Numbered from the stretch's first letter, positions 1 through 12,100 are shown. The stretch: 64,000 bases of DNA from Amylostereum areolatum (GCA_012932865.1 SAXG01000024.1:124001-188000), one strand, 5' to 3'. Made by a program: numbers and translations. The notes: generated from the letters alone by a model not told the origin.

Positions 1-153
1 GTACAACCACAAAAGTGGTCAAAAACCCCAGCATCATTGATCACCAATACGGACAAAACTTAGGTGCCATATATAACTCAAGTATAACTAACTGAACTTA
101 CACCAACTCCCTCGAAAATTTCGGCATCGTTGAGTCACATAATAGTTTGATTC
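1..153. other. Edge sequence, nothing recognised
   Basis: AT-leaning sequence downstream of the Plavaka transposase C-terminus. I see no reading frame, terminal repeat or RNA gene. It may be the end of the Plavaka element, but no terminal inverted repeat could be matched. Confidence 0.4.
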
Positions 154-3100
154 TCAATTACCGTACAATGTGTCAAAACTATTGTGGTCGGCCCACTTGT
201 TCAAATAAAACAAATGGTACCAATCCAGTATGTCTGTGAAGTGCATATCTGGGTGTACCATGTCGGAATCAAAGATAGGAAGGATGTGCGCTGCACGGCG
301 GATAGTATCCAAATGAATTACTTGGAGCGTGGGAATATCGGCCTCCAATACTTCTGGTCGCAAAACCCACATTCCTGTATCCGGATCAGGTATAAAATCA
401 ACGTGGGAGAACCACTGGACAAGCGCACAAGGGAAGGTCTTACCGCTATACTTAACGGAGAAAAACAACCTCGTATGCGCCACTTCAAAGCCATCTATGC
501 CACCATCATCGGAGCCTACGCTCACAAGGACACAATCACGACGCTCCCCGTCTCTCCTCTAGGATGGTGTCGACCGGATACACTCGCACCGCATGTTGCC
601 GATGCCTGAAGGATCTGAAGGTGCGTGGAAAAGAGCCATGGCGGAGTGATAGACCCACACACGGTCGCGGAACCGTTGCCGGATGCGATGCAGTGCTGCT
701 GGGTCGGGGGCAGGTCCGTCTGCAAGTTGATCACATAGAAAATTCTGGATGAGTGCATGCAGATTGGGTACGTTGATTGAGCGGCCGAGGTCGTCGATTC
801 GCTTTGGGTAGTTACGCTCTGTATCACAGAGTTTCGTTAGAGTTGACCTGAGGATTATGACACGGACTTACGGGCTGTTCTTGCCATGATAACACGGCTT
901 GTCACCGTGCGGCCGTCAACAGGACCACCATCCACACCTTCCGGTACAAGCATACCCTCATCAGGATCTACTGCTAAGACGACGGCCGTCTCTCCGGGTG
1001 TGGGATTGGGGCCATCTCCGAAGTCGTCCTCGGCGTCGAGCTCCGCTGCTGCTACCATATCCTCTAGCCACCGGAAGACCCATCCGATTAGGGAACCATG
1101 CAACATGCCCCGCTGCTCGAAATTGACCTTAGCGGCGGCCATCTTATCGAGCCGCTGGTTTGTGAGCAACATTTGCCCAAGCGGCTCGTAACGGTTCGAG
1201 CGACGCCATGGCTCCTTGATGGCCTTGATGTGCTTGGCCTCTGTGATTGAGGTACATAGGCCGTTCGGTGCACCGAACCACTCGATAAGTTCCCGATAAT
1301 GTTTCATGGCGTGTTGGTGAGGGAGGGAAAGGCCTTCCAGTCCAGGAGCACGAACACCGTATTGTTGAAAGACGACACGGTACTAGTGGAACCGGGCGAG
1401 GGCCTCATCGAGATCATCAAGATCTGTCTCCAACAGCTCTGACTTTCGTGCAATGTAACAGAAGTCTAGGTACACAGTTATTGCGCGTACCATACCTCTG
1501 GGAACGTGCCCCTCGATCGCATGGACATACACCTACGAGATTATATTTTTAGCCAGACCCACCACAGCTTTTATCACGACTGCTCACCTTCATCAAAGCC
1601 TTTGAATCGTCCCCCGTCCACTGCTTAAAGTTCCGTCCTTGGTGGAAGCGCCGAAGCCCCGAAAAAGCCGGTGCGAGCGATATCCTGACGGAGTTTATTA
1701 GCACTGAACCAACTCGGGGGACTGAAGTGTTGGATACGAACCGCCGATCAATGTTGTCCATGATTTCCTTCGCCTTCGCGGTTGTGTGTGTGAGCTCCAG
1801 ATACTCGCCAACCCAGGTCACGAGATGGTCCTTGAAACCGCCTTTGATGAGCTGGTGGAGAAGGTCCATTGATAAGAGTCAGAGCATGACACAAGTTGCT
1901 ATACCTGTGGGTACCTGTTTGGGTACCCTTCAGGAACACCCGCAGGTATCCAACCCGCGGATACAGGTACCTGTGTGCCTGATACCTGTAAGGATTGAGG
2001 TATTGATTCTGAGACAACAGGTAACCTGCAAAGGTACCTGTGAGAAACCTGTGGGCCTAAAATTGATGCCTGAGCCATCATTTTTGCTCTTTTAACGAGC
2101 TTCTACCCTCCTAAACTCTACAGAATGCATCTTCCACCACCTCTATGGTCTACTATACCCTTGATAACCTATCCAACTACCATATTTGTTACCTATATGA
2201 CCATTTAAAGTGACCAAGGTGGACATGAGCTGTGATACCTGTGGGTACCTGTTTGGGTACCCTCCAGGCACACCCGCGGGTTTCCAACCCGTGGGTACAG
2301 GTACCTGCATGCCTGATACCTGTAAGGATTGAGGTATTGATTTTGAGCCCACAGATACCTGTCAAAAAAACCCGCAGATATCCGTGGATCAACTCGTGTC
2401 ATGCTCTGATAAGAGTTCATTGATGTCGGCGTGAGGGAAGCCGTCGGTGAAGAGCTGATGATATACATACATTGTCAGTATCAGCCACAATGAATAGATT
2501 CTATTCATGCTTACCACGACGTCACCGACAATTCCGTAACCGTCCCATAGGTCAGCGAGCGACCACAGCTCGATGGCCTTTTCACGATGCTCTCACGATC
2601 GACGGAGCGCCGGACCCCCGTCCAAGTTGTTTGGAGGCGCCGTACACCTATGTAATTATCCGTCAGTATTATTTGGACTGTTGTTACGTGATGAAAATTA
2701 CCTCGGGCACCAGTTTTGGACTACGCACGAGAGGAGGACCTGCTCGGGGTAGTCCGCGATATATGGCCCAAATCCATAGATCGCCCGACGATAATGGCCA
2801 TCGGGGCACATTACAATGTCGGGGACCATCATATGATGCTTGAGGGGCTCGAAGATCTTAGCGAGCGACGAATGAAAGAGCTGTCGCCGGAACTTCCGAA
2901 ACAGTGCTGAGTTCGCGGCCTGTCTGCTGACTATGATTCGATGAGTACAGCATTGAATATAAAATTGTGCGACCTACCCTTCGGAATGGAGAGAAAGGAT
3001 GTCAACGTGACAGCTCCTCGATGGGCCCGGCGGACGTTGTTGTGAACGTTACCAACGGATTGATAGACTGGATAATAGTCGTTTTGACCTGTGGCGACGG

Positions 3101-4199
3101 AGACTGTAGTCTTGTCACTCCCGCCGATAACAGGCACGAACATGCCTCCATGAGTCTGCAGATCTTCAGCAATGGCATCCTACATGGTTTCAGTTAGACG
3201 TAGATAGTGGGATGGAAGAGAAACAGCTTACGCATTGCTTCTAGGCCCAGTTCGCAGACATAAAGTCCTTGAATGTCCTCTTTCCACTCCCCTCCTCTCC
3301 ATCCCGAGTGCCAATGAACTCTCTATACGGCGTGTAGTCCCATTCATTATTGAAGTCCCGGTTGGAGATATGTTGACGCGCGATCGTAAGAGGATCGCGA
3401 GTCCAAACCTCGAACTCCTGGTCCATCCATGGGGAACGTTCAGAGGCGGCCGCTCCCCTTCGTAGCGTACCACGAAACACTGCCATGGGGCATCCCCTGC
3501 CTCGATCGCGTCGATCGCATCCTCCATAGCAAGGTTACTTGCGAACGGCGGCACCTTCTCCTGGTCTCCACGGCTGATCATGAGGCATAGAGGCGCCATG
3601 ATCTGGAAGAGCTGGTCGATCCGACCCTTGCTCATTTGGGCCTTGGTGAAGCAGAAATCCGTGAGCTCGTATCCGATGCGATCGCCGAATGGGTTCCAAT
3701 CATTCGGTCGGTTATCTTGTGGTGGTGGAGGCGTGTTCGGTGGGAGGTCCGGGCCATGAACGTTGCATGGTGTACCTATATAGTAGTTTAGAATAGAAGA
3801 AAGAAACAATGTCTGTAGGCGTACCGTCGAGAATGGGGTGGTATACTCGGTCCCGACTCATGTTGTGCTCGTCCGTGTTGCCGTCGCCTTGAACATCCAG
3901 CTCGAAGTCGTACTCGTCTTTGTCGAAATCGTCTTCGTCTTCGTCGATGGCGTGTTCATGCTTGTCGATGTTGTCCTCGTCTTCATCGGCTACTTCTCCA
4001 AAGTCAAAGTCGTTGGGTGGATGAGGACCGTCATCAGGCAGAGGCGAAGGGGAATTGTCGGTGCCGCTGGCAGCATCGGAGTCAGCGTCAGCGAAGGTTG
4101 GGTGGATGGTGTTCTGGTGTCGGGTGAGGCCAGATAGAGAGAGAATGTCGGAATGGCTGCATATAGAGCAGGTGTATCAATTGTAATTGTAAGCCATGG
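154..4199 (-). pseudogene. Plavaka-type transposase, broken
   Basis: This is a DNA transposase of the Plavaka group (CACTA/CMC-like elements common in Agaricomycetes), which would act in the nucleus. Reading from high to low coordinates, one sees a C2H2-like finger (CSIC then H-x4-H, about 4100-4180), an acidic linker (about 3870-3960), and the block DAPWQCF (3228-3809), which continues in another frame as WDYTPYREF (3241-3486). The core block follows (GGSDKTTVSVATGQNDYYP, 2931-3143), then FGPYIADYPEQVLL (about 2700-2910), QWTGDDSKALMKV (1549-1869) and NGLCTSITEAKHI (855-1307). The C-terminus is CALVQWFSH and FYLNKWADHNSF (154-830). Short introns are likely, for example after IPKG near 2990. 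A possible ATG at 4199 is followed six codons later by TGA. That stop, the frame change near 3450 and the MITE at 1880-2408 make it inactive. The family is called from remembered motif order. Confidence 0.85.
1880..2408. mobile_element. hAT-type MITE, family M1, copy 1
   Basis: A 529-bp non-autonomous element. Its ends are inverted repeats reading inward CAGAGCATGACACRAGTTG, and it is flanked by a perfect 8-bp direct repeat ATAAGAGT (1872-1879 and 2409-2416). An 8-bp duplication with CAGAG ends fits the hAT superfamily. The interior is full of GGTACCTG-type motifs in both orientations (for example 1907-1935, 2025-2045, 2240-2310), which could be subterminal transposase sites. It sits inside the Plavaka transposase. 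A second copy of the same length is at 30141-30669. Confidence 0.92.
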
Positions 4200-4380
4200 T
4201 AATGTCTGAAGTGCAAAGATGAGCGTTCAGTTTGCGCGCGTGAGTAACGGACTTACACAGCCGAGAAAAAAGACCCCCGAGTCATGTCTGCTGGCATGTT
4301 AACTTGGCAATTGCCTCCTTCTTTTGACTTCCACAACCCTTCCACCTCCTTATCGTCCGTCACCCCCATCTCCTACCGCA

Positions 4381-7112
4381 ATGGCCCCTCCTAAAAAGAA
4401 AGAGGTCAGCACGACTATTCCAAAGACCTCGAAGAATAAGAAATCTACCTCAACGCTGTTGCCCAAGCCTACCTCTATCAAAAGAGTGATACCTCTCAAG
4501 GATATGCCTGCACCGGCACCTGTCAGCGATGATGGCCGTGTTTCATGCAACACTCGCCAGGTAGATTATCATACCCTTTCTGGGAAGGGTGCTCGTCGGC
4601 GCTCCACCGCAGAGGTCGCCGCAGAGAAAGTGTTGAAGCTCCAGGCACGAGTAGATGCAGAGGAAGAGCATGAGGCCAAACTTCTAGAGTTTGCTGCGTT
4701 TGAGGATAAGGTGGAGAAGAGGAGCACCAAGGAGCGGAGAGAAGCCATCCGTTCCCCAGTTGTGCAGCAAGCCAAAGTCGTCCAGACGCCCATTCATTCA
4801 GGATCTTCGGATGTCGGGGTTCTGGAGAGCGAGGACGACGACGAAGTCGAGTTTTTTTCTTTTTCTGAGTTTGAGTATTTGTTCATGATGAAACTTAGCG
4901 GGAATCCTTGCCTCGGGAATACAACGGCAGTACAGCAACCACCCCCTACTCCACAGAGGCCGAACTCTTTGAAGGCGAGGACGAAGGGGACAATGATGAC
5001 GAGGATTCCGAAAATGAGGGTATTCAAGTTGAGGCCGACAAGGATTCTGAAGATGAAGATTTCGAAAGTAAGAAAGTCGGCAGACCTTCTCGGCGCCGCG
5101 ATGTCGATTCCGAGGACAAGGCTCAGAGCGGGGGAGAAGAGAAAGTAGCTTCAGAGGCTGACGGCGACGACACGATGGACGTGGAAGAGTATCCAGCTCC
5201 TGTCGCGCCACGCATGTGTGGCGTGAAGAAAGGTGTCCAAGTTCGGAAGGCGGTTGAACAGAGACGTGGTGTTGATGCAGCTGAACCTGACTCACCTGAG
5301 TCACCTCTCCTTGTACTGTCAAGAACGACCAACTAAGGAGTGCATCCAATAGCCTTCTAAGTCGCGACACAGGCAGTGGCTCAGAGGAAGGAGGAATCAG
5401 GGAACAAAGGGAGAACAGTACACTGCACTCTAAGCCGGTAAAGACTAGGAGGAAAGACTAAGGAACTAGATACATGCAGGCCAGCTATATATACTAGGGA
5501 GGGGATGTGCACAGACCAAGGGGCACATCAGCGATGCCATCAAAGGGGATTGATCCACAGGTGTGGGATCAGATAGCGCGAGAAAGCAAGGAAAAAGTGG
5601 AGTAAAAGGGCGAACCGTGACATGTACCTCCCACTCCAGCCGCTCAGCAACCCTCCGGGCGCAAACGCGCAGGTACCGCGACCGAGAACCCAAGGTAAGC
5701 TTCCCGTTGTTTGTTTGGGCTTTAAATCATATTTTTTTGCAGCGAGTCCATGAAGAAGAAAACCAAGGCCGATCCCAAGGCCGACGCGGGCGCTCGACCA
5801 GGGTTCGGCGATGGAAAACCAAACCGACGACGTCGAAAAACACCCTCGCCCGAGCCAGAGTCGGAGGATTCAAATCGCTCCGACGAAGCCGTTGAAGTCC
5901 GATACGGTGGTCTTTGCGCGTCCGATGAGGATGAGGAGGTAGAGCGTGAAGAAGTCCACGCTTCTCCCAAGGCTGCTAAGGGTGCTGGTGCGGCATCGAA
6001 GGTTTGTCTTCGATGATATTGATTCTGTGACTTACGTCCCTAACACGACATTCTGGGTCCTGGACAGTCCATTGCCAAAGTCGGACCAAAGGTTTCCGCC
6101 GCCGTACGCGTCAAGTCTACTCGAGCAACTTCAAAGGACGGTTTCAAACAGGCAGACCTCCCCGAAGTGTTCAAGAAGCTCTGGGGCGTCCACCAAGCAA
6201 CCCTTATATCTTACATCAGCTCCCATCACACCCTTGCCAGCCCATTCATCATTGAGGACGCCGCCGTCATTGTCAAGTTGGTTTTCAAGAAAATCTATCC
6301 AAGTTCGGTCGCATACGCGAAGAATATCGCCCCCAAGGAGGTTGTCTACGAGCTTGTACGTCCTTTCACTTTGGATTTCGTCGTTTTGTCGACGCTGTTG
6401 TAGTCTCTCAATAGCATCCGAAGCTGGCGGACGAAGTTTCGTTCTCAAACCACTACCACACTCAACGCCTTCTTCAAAACCTTTTCCGGCCCAGATGAAA
6501 TCAAAGCATACGTCAACCAGGTCAGTCCTGTTAACGAGGACGAAGTAGACGATGGCCAAGAACCCGAGCCGCTCGTATTCCATTGGCAGCAGTACAATAA
6601 GAAGGTGTGTCGTGTATTACCTCACCTTCATCATTCATGAACATTGTCGCAGGGAAAGACTGGTAGATATGAACATCCCTCAACACTGCAAATTTTCGCC
6701 ACCCACATTCAAACAACAACCCTAGCGAACACATCCTGGTTTGATACCTCCGAAGAACTGGTCCAAGCCCTAGTTATGGCTCTCATCGCGGTATGTCCGT
6801 TCTCTCGTTCTGAGCCTTGCTGCTAATCATCCTAATCATCTTTAGCACGAGCGTGGTCTAGGGCTTTGGCGAACAGGCTCGTTCTCCAAAGAGGAGCAGA
6901 AGTTCCGGATGAGCGAGGAGAACTGGGGTGAGGCCGCCGCTGGCTATTTCAATGCCGTCTCGTCCCTTCCGAAGGCAAAGTGGGCGAGGATCATGAGTGC
7001 CGCTCGTGTCTATTCGTCCACTGCTCGCGCCCGTCGTGGACTTCCGGTTTGCCCTTCCGCTGGGCCATCATGCAAGGGCAAGGCGCGGGAGATTGTGGAG
7101 GAGTCGGATTGA
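4381..7112 (+). pseudogene. Spliced basic/acidic protein gene, split by a solo LTR
   Basis: Function unknown. The start is ATG 4381 (MAPPKKKE); upstream in-frame starts are not ATG. Inferred introns are 4846-4898 (weak donor GTCGAG), 5695-5742, 6002-6067, 6356-6403, 6605-6652 and 6791-6845. With these removed, and with the LTR plus one TGTAC removed, the exons total 2103 nt, exactly 701 codons to TGA 7110-7112. The protein has a lysine-rich N-terminus, a charged helical stretch (about residues 80-140), a long acidic KRGRP-like region, and a globular C-terminal third (for example FKKLWGVHQATLISYISSHH, WFDTSEELVQALVMALIAHE). That third resembles a domain seen in many agaricomycete hypothetical proteins (perhaps DUF6532-like; from memory). 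It is divergent from Plavaka with a gap of about 180 bp and could be host-derived or transposon cargo. As it stands the LTR breaks exon 2. Confidence 0.75.
5317..5622. mobile_element. Solo LTR, family L1, copy 1
   Basis: A 306-bp sequence starting TGTCAAG and ending CGTGACA, flanked by perfect 5-bp direct repeats TGTAC (5312-5316 and 5623-5627). These are hallmarks of an LTR left by LTR-LTR recombination. It contains a TATATATA motif near 5487. It interrupts codon GTA|C.. of the 4381-7112 gene, and removing it with one TSD restores the frame. A copy of identical length lies at 7770-8075. Confidence 0.92.
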
Positions 7113-7195
7113 TAGGACAATGATGCCAGGTCAGCCGCTTGCTTTGCTAACTCATATCCCACACTAATGGTGTACTGTAGCAGTGGTGGCTGGTG

Positions 7196-7360
7196 ATGCA
7201 CAGGCTCGATTCGGCGGCAGCGGGGGTGGGCGTGACTATTCAGGCTTGTTACGGCATTTACGACGGTTACGACGGTTACGACGGTTACGACGGTTATGAC
7301 GGTTACGACGGTTACGACGGTTATGACGGTTACGACGGTTACGACAAATATGACAGATAG
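7196..7360 (+). repeat. 9-bp tandem repeat encoding YDG, in a 54-codon ORF
   Basis: From about 7250 to 7345 the unit TACGACGGT (sometimes TATGACGGT) repeats about ten times. It lies in an ORF from ATG 7196 to TAG 7360, whose C-terminal half is (Tyr-Asp-Gly)n followed by YDKYDR. It starts 84 bp after the stop of the previous gene, just after a possible 3' intron (GTCAGC...CTGTAG, about 7130-7180). It may be a 3' UTR repeat rather than a protein. Confidence 0.6.
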
Positions 7361-7699
7361 ATTGTTTGGTCAAATTGAATTCAGTTTAACCATAAATTTA
7401 TGATTTCTGAATGAATTTCCCTGTCTTACAATGAACTTCAGAGAGTGTTATCAGTGATTGTACCCAGTTAAGATCTTGATGGTTGAAAGTTCTCATCAAA
7501 TTCATAGGGCATTGAGCATATGTTTTGGGGAAATTGGCCCAACTCATGTATACTTAAGCAATTCATGGGTAATTTCCCAACCATACATGGCATGGGAGCA
7601 TGTTGGTGTGTTGGTGTGTTCTGTCTGTTTTGTCGGGTTACACTAGTTGTACAACTCCACAAACAGGTCAAACAGAGCGAAACAAAATGTGCTAAGTTG
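7361..7699. other. AT-rich spacer, nothing recognised
   Basis: Between the YDG repeat and the Harbinger relic. I see no convincing frame, terminal repeat or RNA signal. The last part may be intronic or upstream sequence of the transposase. Confidence 0.4.
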
Positions 7700-7769
7700 C
7701 TGATGTGTGCTCAGCATCGAGAACATCTTCAAGTACACGGAAGCCATCCAGCGTGCAGGGTGCCCTATC

Positions 7770-8075
7770 TGTTAAGAACGACCAACTAAGGAATGCATCC
7801 AATAGCCTTCTAAGTCATGACACAGGTAGTGGCTCAAGGGAAGGGGAGATCAGGGAACAAAGAGAGAACAGTACATTGCACTCTAAGCCGGTAAAGACTA
7901 GGAGGAAAGACTAAAGAACTAGATACATGCAGGCCAGCTATATATACTAGGGAGGGGATGTGCACAGACCAAGGGGCACATCAGCGATGCCATCAAAGAG
8001 GATTGATCCACAGGTGTGGGATCAGATAGCACAAGAAAGCAAGGAAAAATCGGAGTAAAAGGGCGAACTGTGACA
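7770..8075. mobile_element. Solo LTR, family L1, copy 2
   Basis: A 306-bp TG...CA sequence closely matching 5317-5622 (TGTTAAG...TGTGACA). Flanks are CTATC (7765-7769) and CTATT (8076-8080), a 5-bp target repeat with one mismatch. It is inserted in the Harbinger transposase between GCPI and ARVW. Confidence 0.9.
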
Positions 8076-8499
8076 CTATTGCGCGTGTTTGGGAGCTCAT
8101 TGACTGCACAATCCATGCTATGAGCTGGCCATCTATCTGGGCCGACAACATATATACGGGCCATCGGAAGGTTCATGGGTTGAAATATCAGTCTGTTGTG
8201 CTACCTAATAGGCTCATTGGGCATCTGTTTGGTCCCAAATCTGCACGTCAAAATGACAACTTTTTGTTGCACAAGAGCGCTCTTCTAGACAGATGCAGAG
8301 AGCACATGTGGGAGGTTGACGAGGGGAGAGATCAGCAGTACTTTTTCATCTACGGTGACCCTGCATACGGTTGGAGAGATGTGCTTCTCAGCCCATACTC
8401 GAATTCTGTTGATCAGTGTACACAGATGCAGCAGGAATTCAACACTGTGATCGCCAGGATACGTATCAAGGTTGAACATGGTTACGGTTTGGTTGTAGG

Positions 8500-8928
8500 T
8501 GTCAGCAACGACTAGTGTGACAGCACCAAGTTACGACATAGCTGACTAGAAGATGAGGACGACGGAGGGGAGCCGATTAGACATGGCGACAGACAAGGGA
8601 AAGCAAGCAAAGTTGGTAGAATTGACTAGCTCGAGATAAGGGATATGTACAAGAGAGACTTAGGTAAGCAACCAATACACGGCGATCAGTAAGCAGACCT
8701 AGTATAAGTAAGCAGTCATATGTAAACGAGCATAGCATGAGTCAGTATCATACAGCATGAGTCAAGAGAAAGGAGTCAGACCCAGGCCGAGATGAGTCAC
8801 GTGGGTCCAGGCGGGATATAGATGAACCAGGTCCAGGACGAAGTGGAGCCGGACCGGTGATAAGCCGATAAGTCCTAAATTGTGTAACCAATGTAAAGTA
8901 AAAAGAAAATTATAGACCGTTCATGACA
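8500..8928. mobile_element. Solo LTR, family L2
   Basis: A 429-bp sequence starting TGTCAGCAACG and ending TTCATGACA, with perfect 5-bp direct repeats GTAGG (8495-8499, 8929-8933). It is unrelated by eye to family L1 or to the gypsy LTRs in this window. It splits the Harbinger frame after GLVV, and FWPFLDAT continues on the far side. Confidence 0.88.
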
Positions 8929-9060
8929 GTAGGTTTCTGGCCTTTCCTTGACGCTACTTATAAGCAACATATCTTTCTTTCTCCTATTGGTACATATTAT
9001 TGAGTGGCACATGGTCTAGTCAAACAAGTCTGTCAGTAACACATATCCCACCAGTCTACT

Positions 9061-9583
9061 AACCCGACCTTAACACAGGTCCCACAGTGGGCCCATGAGG
9101 TCTAATTATACATATGGTCCCACAGGGGGTCACTCCTACACTTGTGCCCTCAGAAACCTGTTAGCCCTCCGACCCTCCGACCCTCCGACCCTCCGACCCT
9201 CCAACTCTCCGACCCTCCGACCCTCCGACCCTTCAACCCTCCGACCCTCCGACCCTCCGACACTTTCCACCTCCGACATAGTCTTATGCCACAATCATAT
9301 CAATCATCATACCCACAGGACCTAATGTAGTCTTAGTACTATAGTTATCTCAGTTTCAATAAATATGTATTATGCAAAGGCCTTTTGAGTTAGCTCTGAT
9401 TAGCGCGGGAGATGCCGGAGGCATCAGATAACATATCGAGTTGACTCCCGACATCTTTGCTATCAACATCCACCATCTCCAGTACATCCTGACCATCCTC
9501 AGCTTTAGAACATGACAAGGACCACACTCTTCACTTCCTCGCGCATCACACAACATAATGCCAAATGAAACTGGTATGATACT
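9061..9583. repeat. Spacer with CCCTCCGA tandem repeat
   Basis: Positions 9165-9263 are about twelve copies of an 8-bp unit CCCTCCGA with a few variants (CAACTCTC, CTTCAACC). The rest (9061-9164, 9264-9583) shows no gene. Weakly coding sequence just before 9584 may be the decayed 5' end of the KDZ gene. Confidence 0.8.
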
Positions 9584-12100
9584 ATGACTTTCAAGAAGGG
9601 GCCAATTCTCGACAAGATCAAAGTCTGTCACCCGGACAAACTCACAGTTGAGAAACGAGATAACAGTACTCGACACAACTCTCTCACTGATTACACCCCA
9701 AACCTTGATAATGTTGATGACTTTGATGTCGATGCGGATACCAATCCTCACTGGCAACTACCTCTACCTCCACCGCTTTTTCCTCGACGTGCTGGAAAGG
9801 TCAGCGACTATTATTCTGAGTGAATAATTTATTAACTTGATTTCATCGCAGACATAAAATATGCTCATGAAGGAGTGGAAAGTCTGTCTCCGACTCTTCA
9901 TTCCCATCATACAGAAGAGGGAAGCTCCAACATCTGCGAAATGCATTGACTGTGGGGATGGAGATAGCAATTGGTGCTGCAAGGACTGCTTCGGATCACC
10001 CAATGTTTGCTCTGAATGTCTTCGCAAAGAGCACATCCAACACCCCTTCCATTGAGTCTAGCAGTGGACAAGAGGACACTTCAAAGGAGCATGGCTCCGA
10101 GATGGTGTTTTTATTTCTCTGGGTCATGAAGGAAAACCCTGCCCATTACAAGAACCTCACATGTCAATCTTGTCAAGTAATTTGACTACACCACCTCTTC
10201 TTCTGACACCTTTTTTAGTACCACTTCCGACACAGTATTCAAGGGCATCTGACACCTCCCCTCATTCTGCCGTCCCTCGATCACTTCATAATACAGGTCA
10301 ATCCCACCTTCCGACACCCTCTCCAGAAGCCACACCCCCTCCTCATTCACCACCCCCAAACACTTCGTCTTTGACACCACCGACGACTCCCACCCAACAA
10401 AACTCTACTCCAAACTCGCAGGTACTACATCTCCCAAAGAAGACAATGACTTTGAAGATGATGATACACCATCACCTGCCCCTGATCCGATGGAACCTGG
10501 TCCCCAGGACTCTCTTGGCAATCAGATGATGGTCCCTGTGCACTCTACAGGTGTTCATCAAATGGGCGTTCATTTCTGTCAATGCGACGGTGCTGCGAGT
10601 GCAGATCTTCAACTACTAGCACTTGGCCTGTATTCTGCTAGCATCAAAACTCCAAAGACCGCCTTCACATTCTCTGTGTTAGATGATGCCAGTGACGAGA
10701 ACCTGAACTTGAATGTGACCATCGGAGGTTTTTATAACCGCCTCAAAGTCAAGACCTCAAGAGTGTCACCTAGCACAGTTCCGGTATGGTGGTTGGACTG
10801 TCCGTATATCAGAAGACTAACTATGTTCACAAGGCACGCCATGTCAAACTGGGCCATGTCAATTGTCAATACCGACACATCACATTGCTCAAACACTTTG
10901 GTGCTTGGAATACAACCAAGTCGCTCCAACCAGGTCAACTTAGTTTGTTTTGTGTTGTATGTCCACAGCCTGGTACCAACTTGAAGCCTGATTGGAAAAG
11001 TGATCCCGAGACATCAGAGTTTCTATACACCATTTTCCAAACTCAAACTCATGTCCTGGTTACAGGTGCAAGTACACTGCCAATGTCGTTCTCGATGGAA
11101 ACTACAGTGCACAGCACCTTAGCTCCGCTACCCCTGCACAGCGTGAGGTTCGCCTTGGGCATGGAACAGGTTATTTTGTACCGGAGGCCCGATACCTTGT
11201 ACATCTTCAACACACAGTTGAGACAAAGATAATTCATTCTGCTCGATGTCGGATGTTAGATGTCGGATGTCGGATATCCGATGTTGGTTGTCGGACATAT
11301 GAAACTGACGACCCAATTAGGCCACCAGAGTTAAATGTGTCAACCATTGTGCTATCTCACAAGCAGAGTCGGAGCACAAGGGCTGTGACATTTTGGGTGT
11401 TGTCTCCAAAGCATGTGGAGATCATGGAGCCTGGTTTCCCCTTGGCACTGTTAACTTGCAGAAGGGAGAGAAGTACATATATAATCATCAGATTATTTTC
11501 CCATCTCATACCTTCACACAGACAAATGAATGTGGACTATGCACTGTGCAGCACCTTCAAGCACAATGTCAAGGGAATAAAAAAGGTCCTCACCTTACAT
11601 GACATAATGTGCAAGTATGGAATCTGCCTCTGACAGCGGGTCGACAGGAGCAAGTATCTTGAGTTTCCGATAGGTCTCGAATTGGTCTATGGCATCAGAG
11701 TGTGGCACATCCATGGACACGTGGATGAGTGTTTCCCAAAGTTTGCTCCATTGTACATTCCAGGTATCAGATATATTGATGGAGAGATCGTCGAAACTCT
11801 ATGGTCAATCCTCAATCCAGCATCCCGAAATTCACATAGCATGACTCCGGCAGCCCAAGAAGAAAATCTCAATTCGCATATCTTATATTCCAACTGGAAG
11901 AAGGCCATTGGAATGCGTATGTCTAACCTTCTCGCACATTACTGGAAAGCCACACTTACGAACCCATAGCCTCCATGCTTGACTGCCGCCTTCGGGATGC
12001 TGAGAACAACCTTCCCGACCGTCAACAGTACTACAAGGATCTGACTCGCCAAGCAACACCTGACCAATTGAAGATGTGGCTTCAGGAAATGGATGATGCC
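9584..12100 (+). pseudogene. KDZ-family transposase with CxC cluster, decayed
   Basis: KDZ (Kyakuja-Dileera-Zisupton) transposases are a fungal DNA-transposon class. Seen in order across several frames: an N-terminal piece (9584-9800) ending at a likely intron 9800-9850; the cysteine cluster CIDCGDGDSNWCCKDC ... CSEC (9930-10053); WTRGHFKGAWLRD and SLGHEGKPCP (about 10060-10145); a proline/threonine-rich stretch (10161-10440); FCQCDGA and KTAFTFSVLDD (10490-10770); PGQLSLFCVVCPQPG (10786-11040); YTANVVLDGNYSAQHL (about 11070-11110); an ACGDHGAWFP region (about 11405); VLTLHDIMCKYG (about 11590); and HVDECFPKF plus VDGEILETLWS-like DGEIVETLWS (11682-11969). Many stops and frame changes are present. 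It is cut at codon level by the G3 LTR at 12101. Confidence 0.85.

Larger units (their letters stand above)
7700..9060 (+). pseudogene. PIF/Harbinger-type DDE transposase fragment
   Basis: This is a DDE endonuclease of the DDE_Tnp_4 (Harbinger) kind, made of three pieces interrupted by two solo LTRs. Piece 1 (about 7716-7769) ends NIFKYTEAIQRAGCPI. Piece 2 (8081-8499) reads IARVWELIDCTIHAMSWP, then TGHRKVHGLKYQSVVLPN, YGDPAYGW and VEHGYGLVV. Piece 3 (8934-9000) continues GFWPFLDATYKQ and GTYY before a TGA. The order (HxxKYQ, GDPAY, VEWGFG-like, FWPFL) is that of the family. With each LTR and one target repeat removed, the reading frame runs through both joints. The N-terminus is not recognisable and the element ends were not found, so it is dead. 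Confidence 0.82.

Noticed and set aside
2472..2910. Plus-strand frames within the Plavaka relic
   Set aside because: The minus strand carries recognisable transposase motifs here (YGFGPYIADYPEQVLL); the plus frames are shadows.
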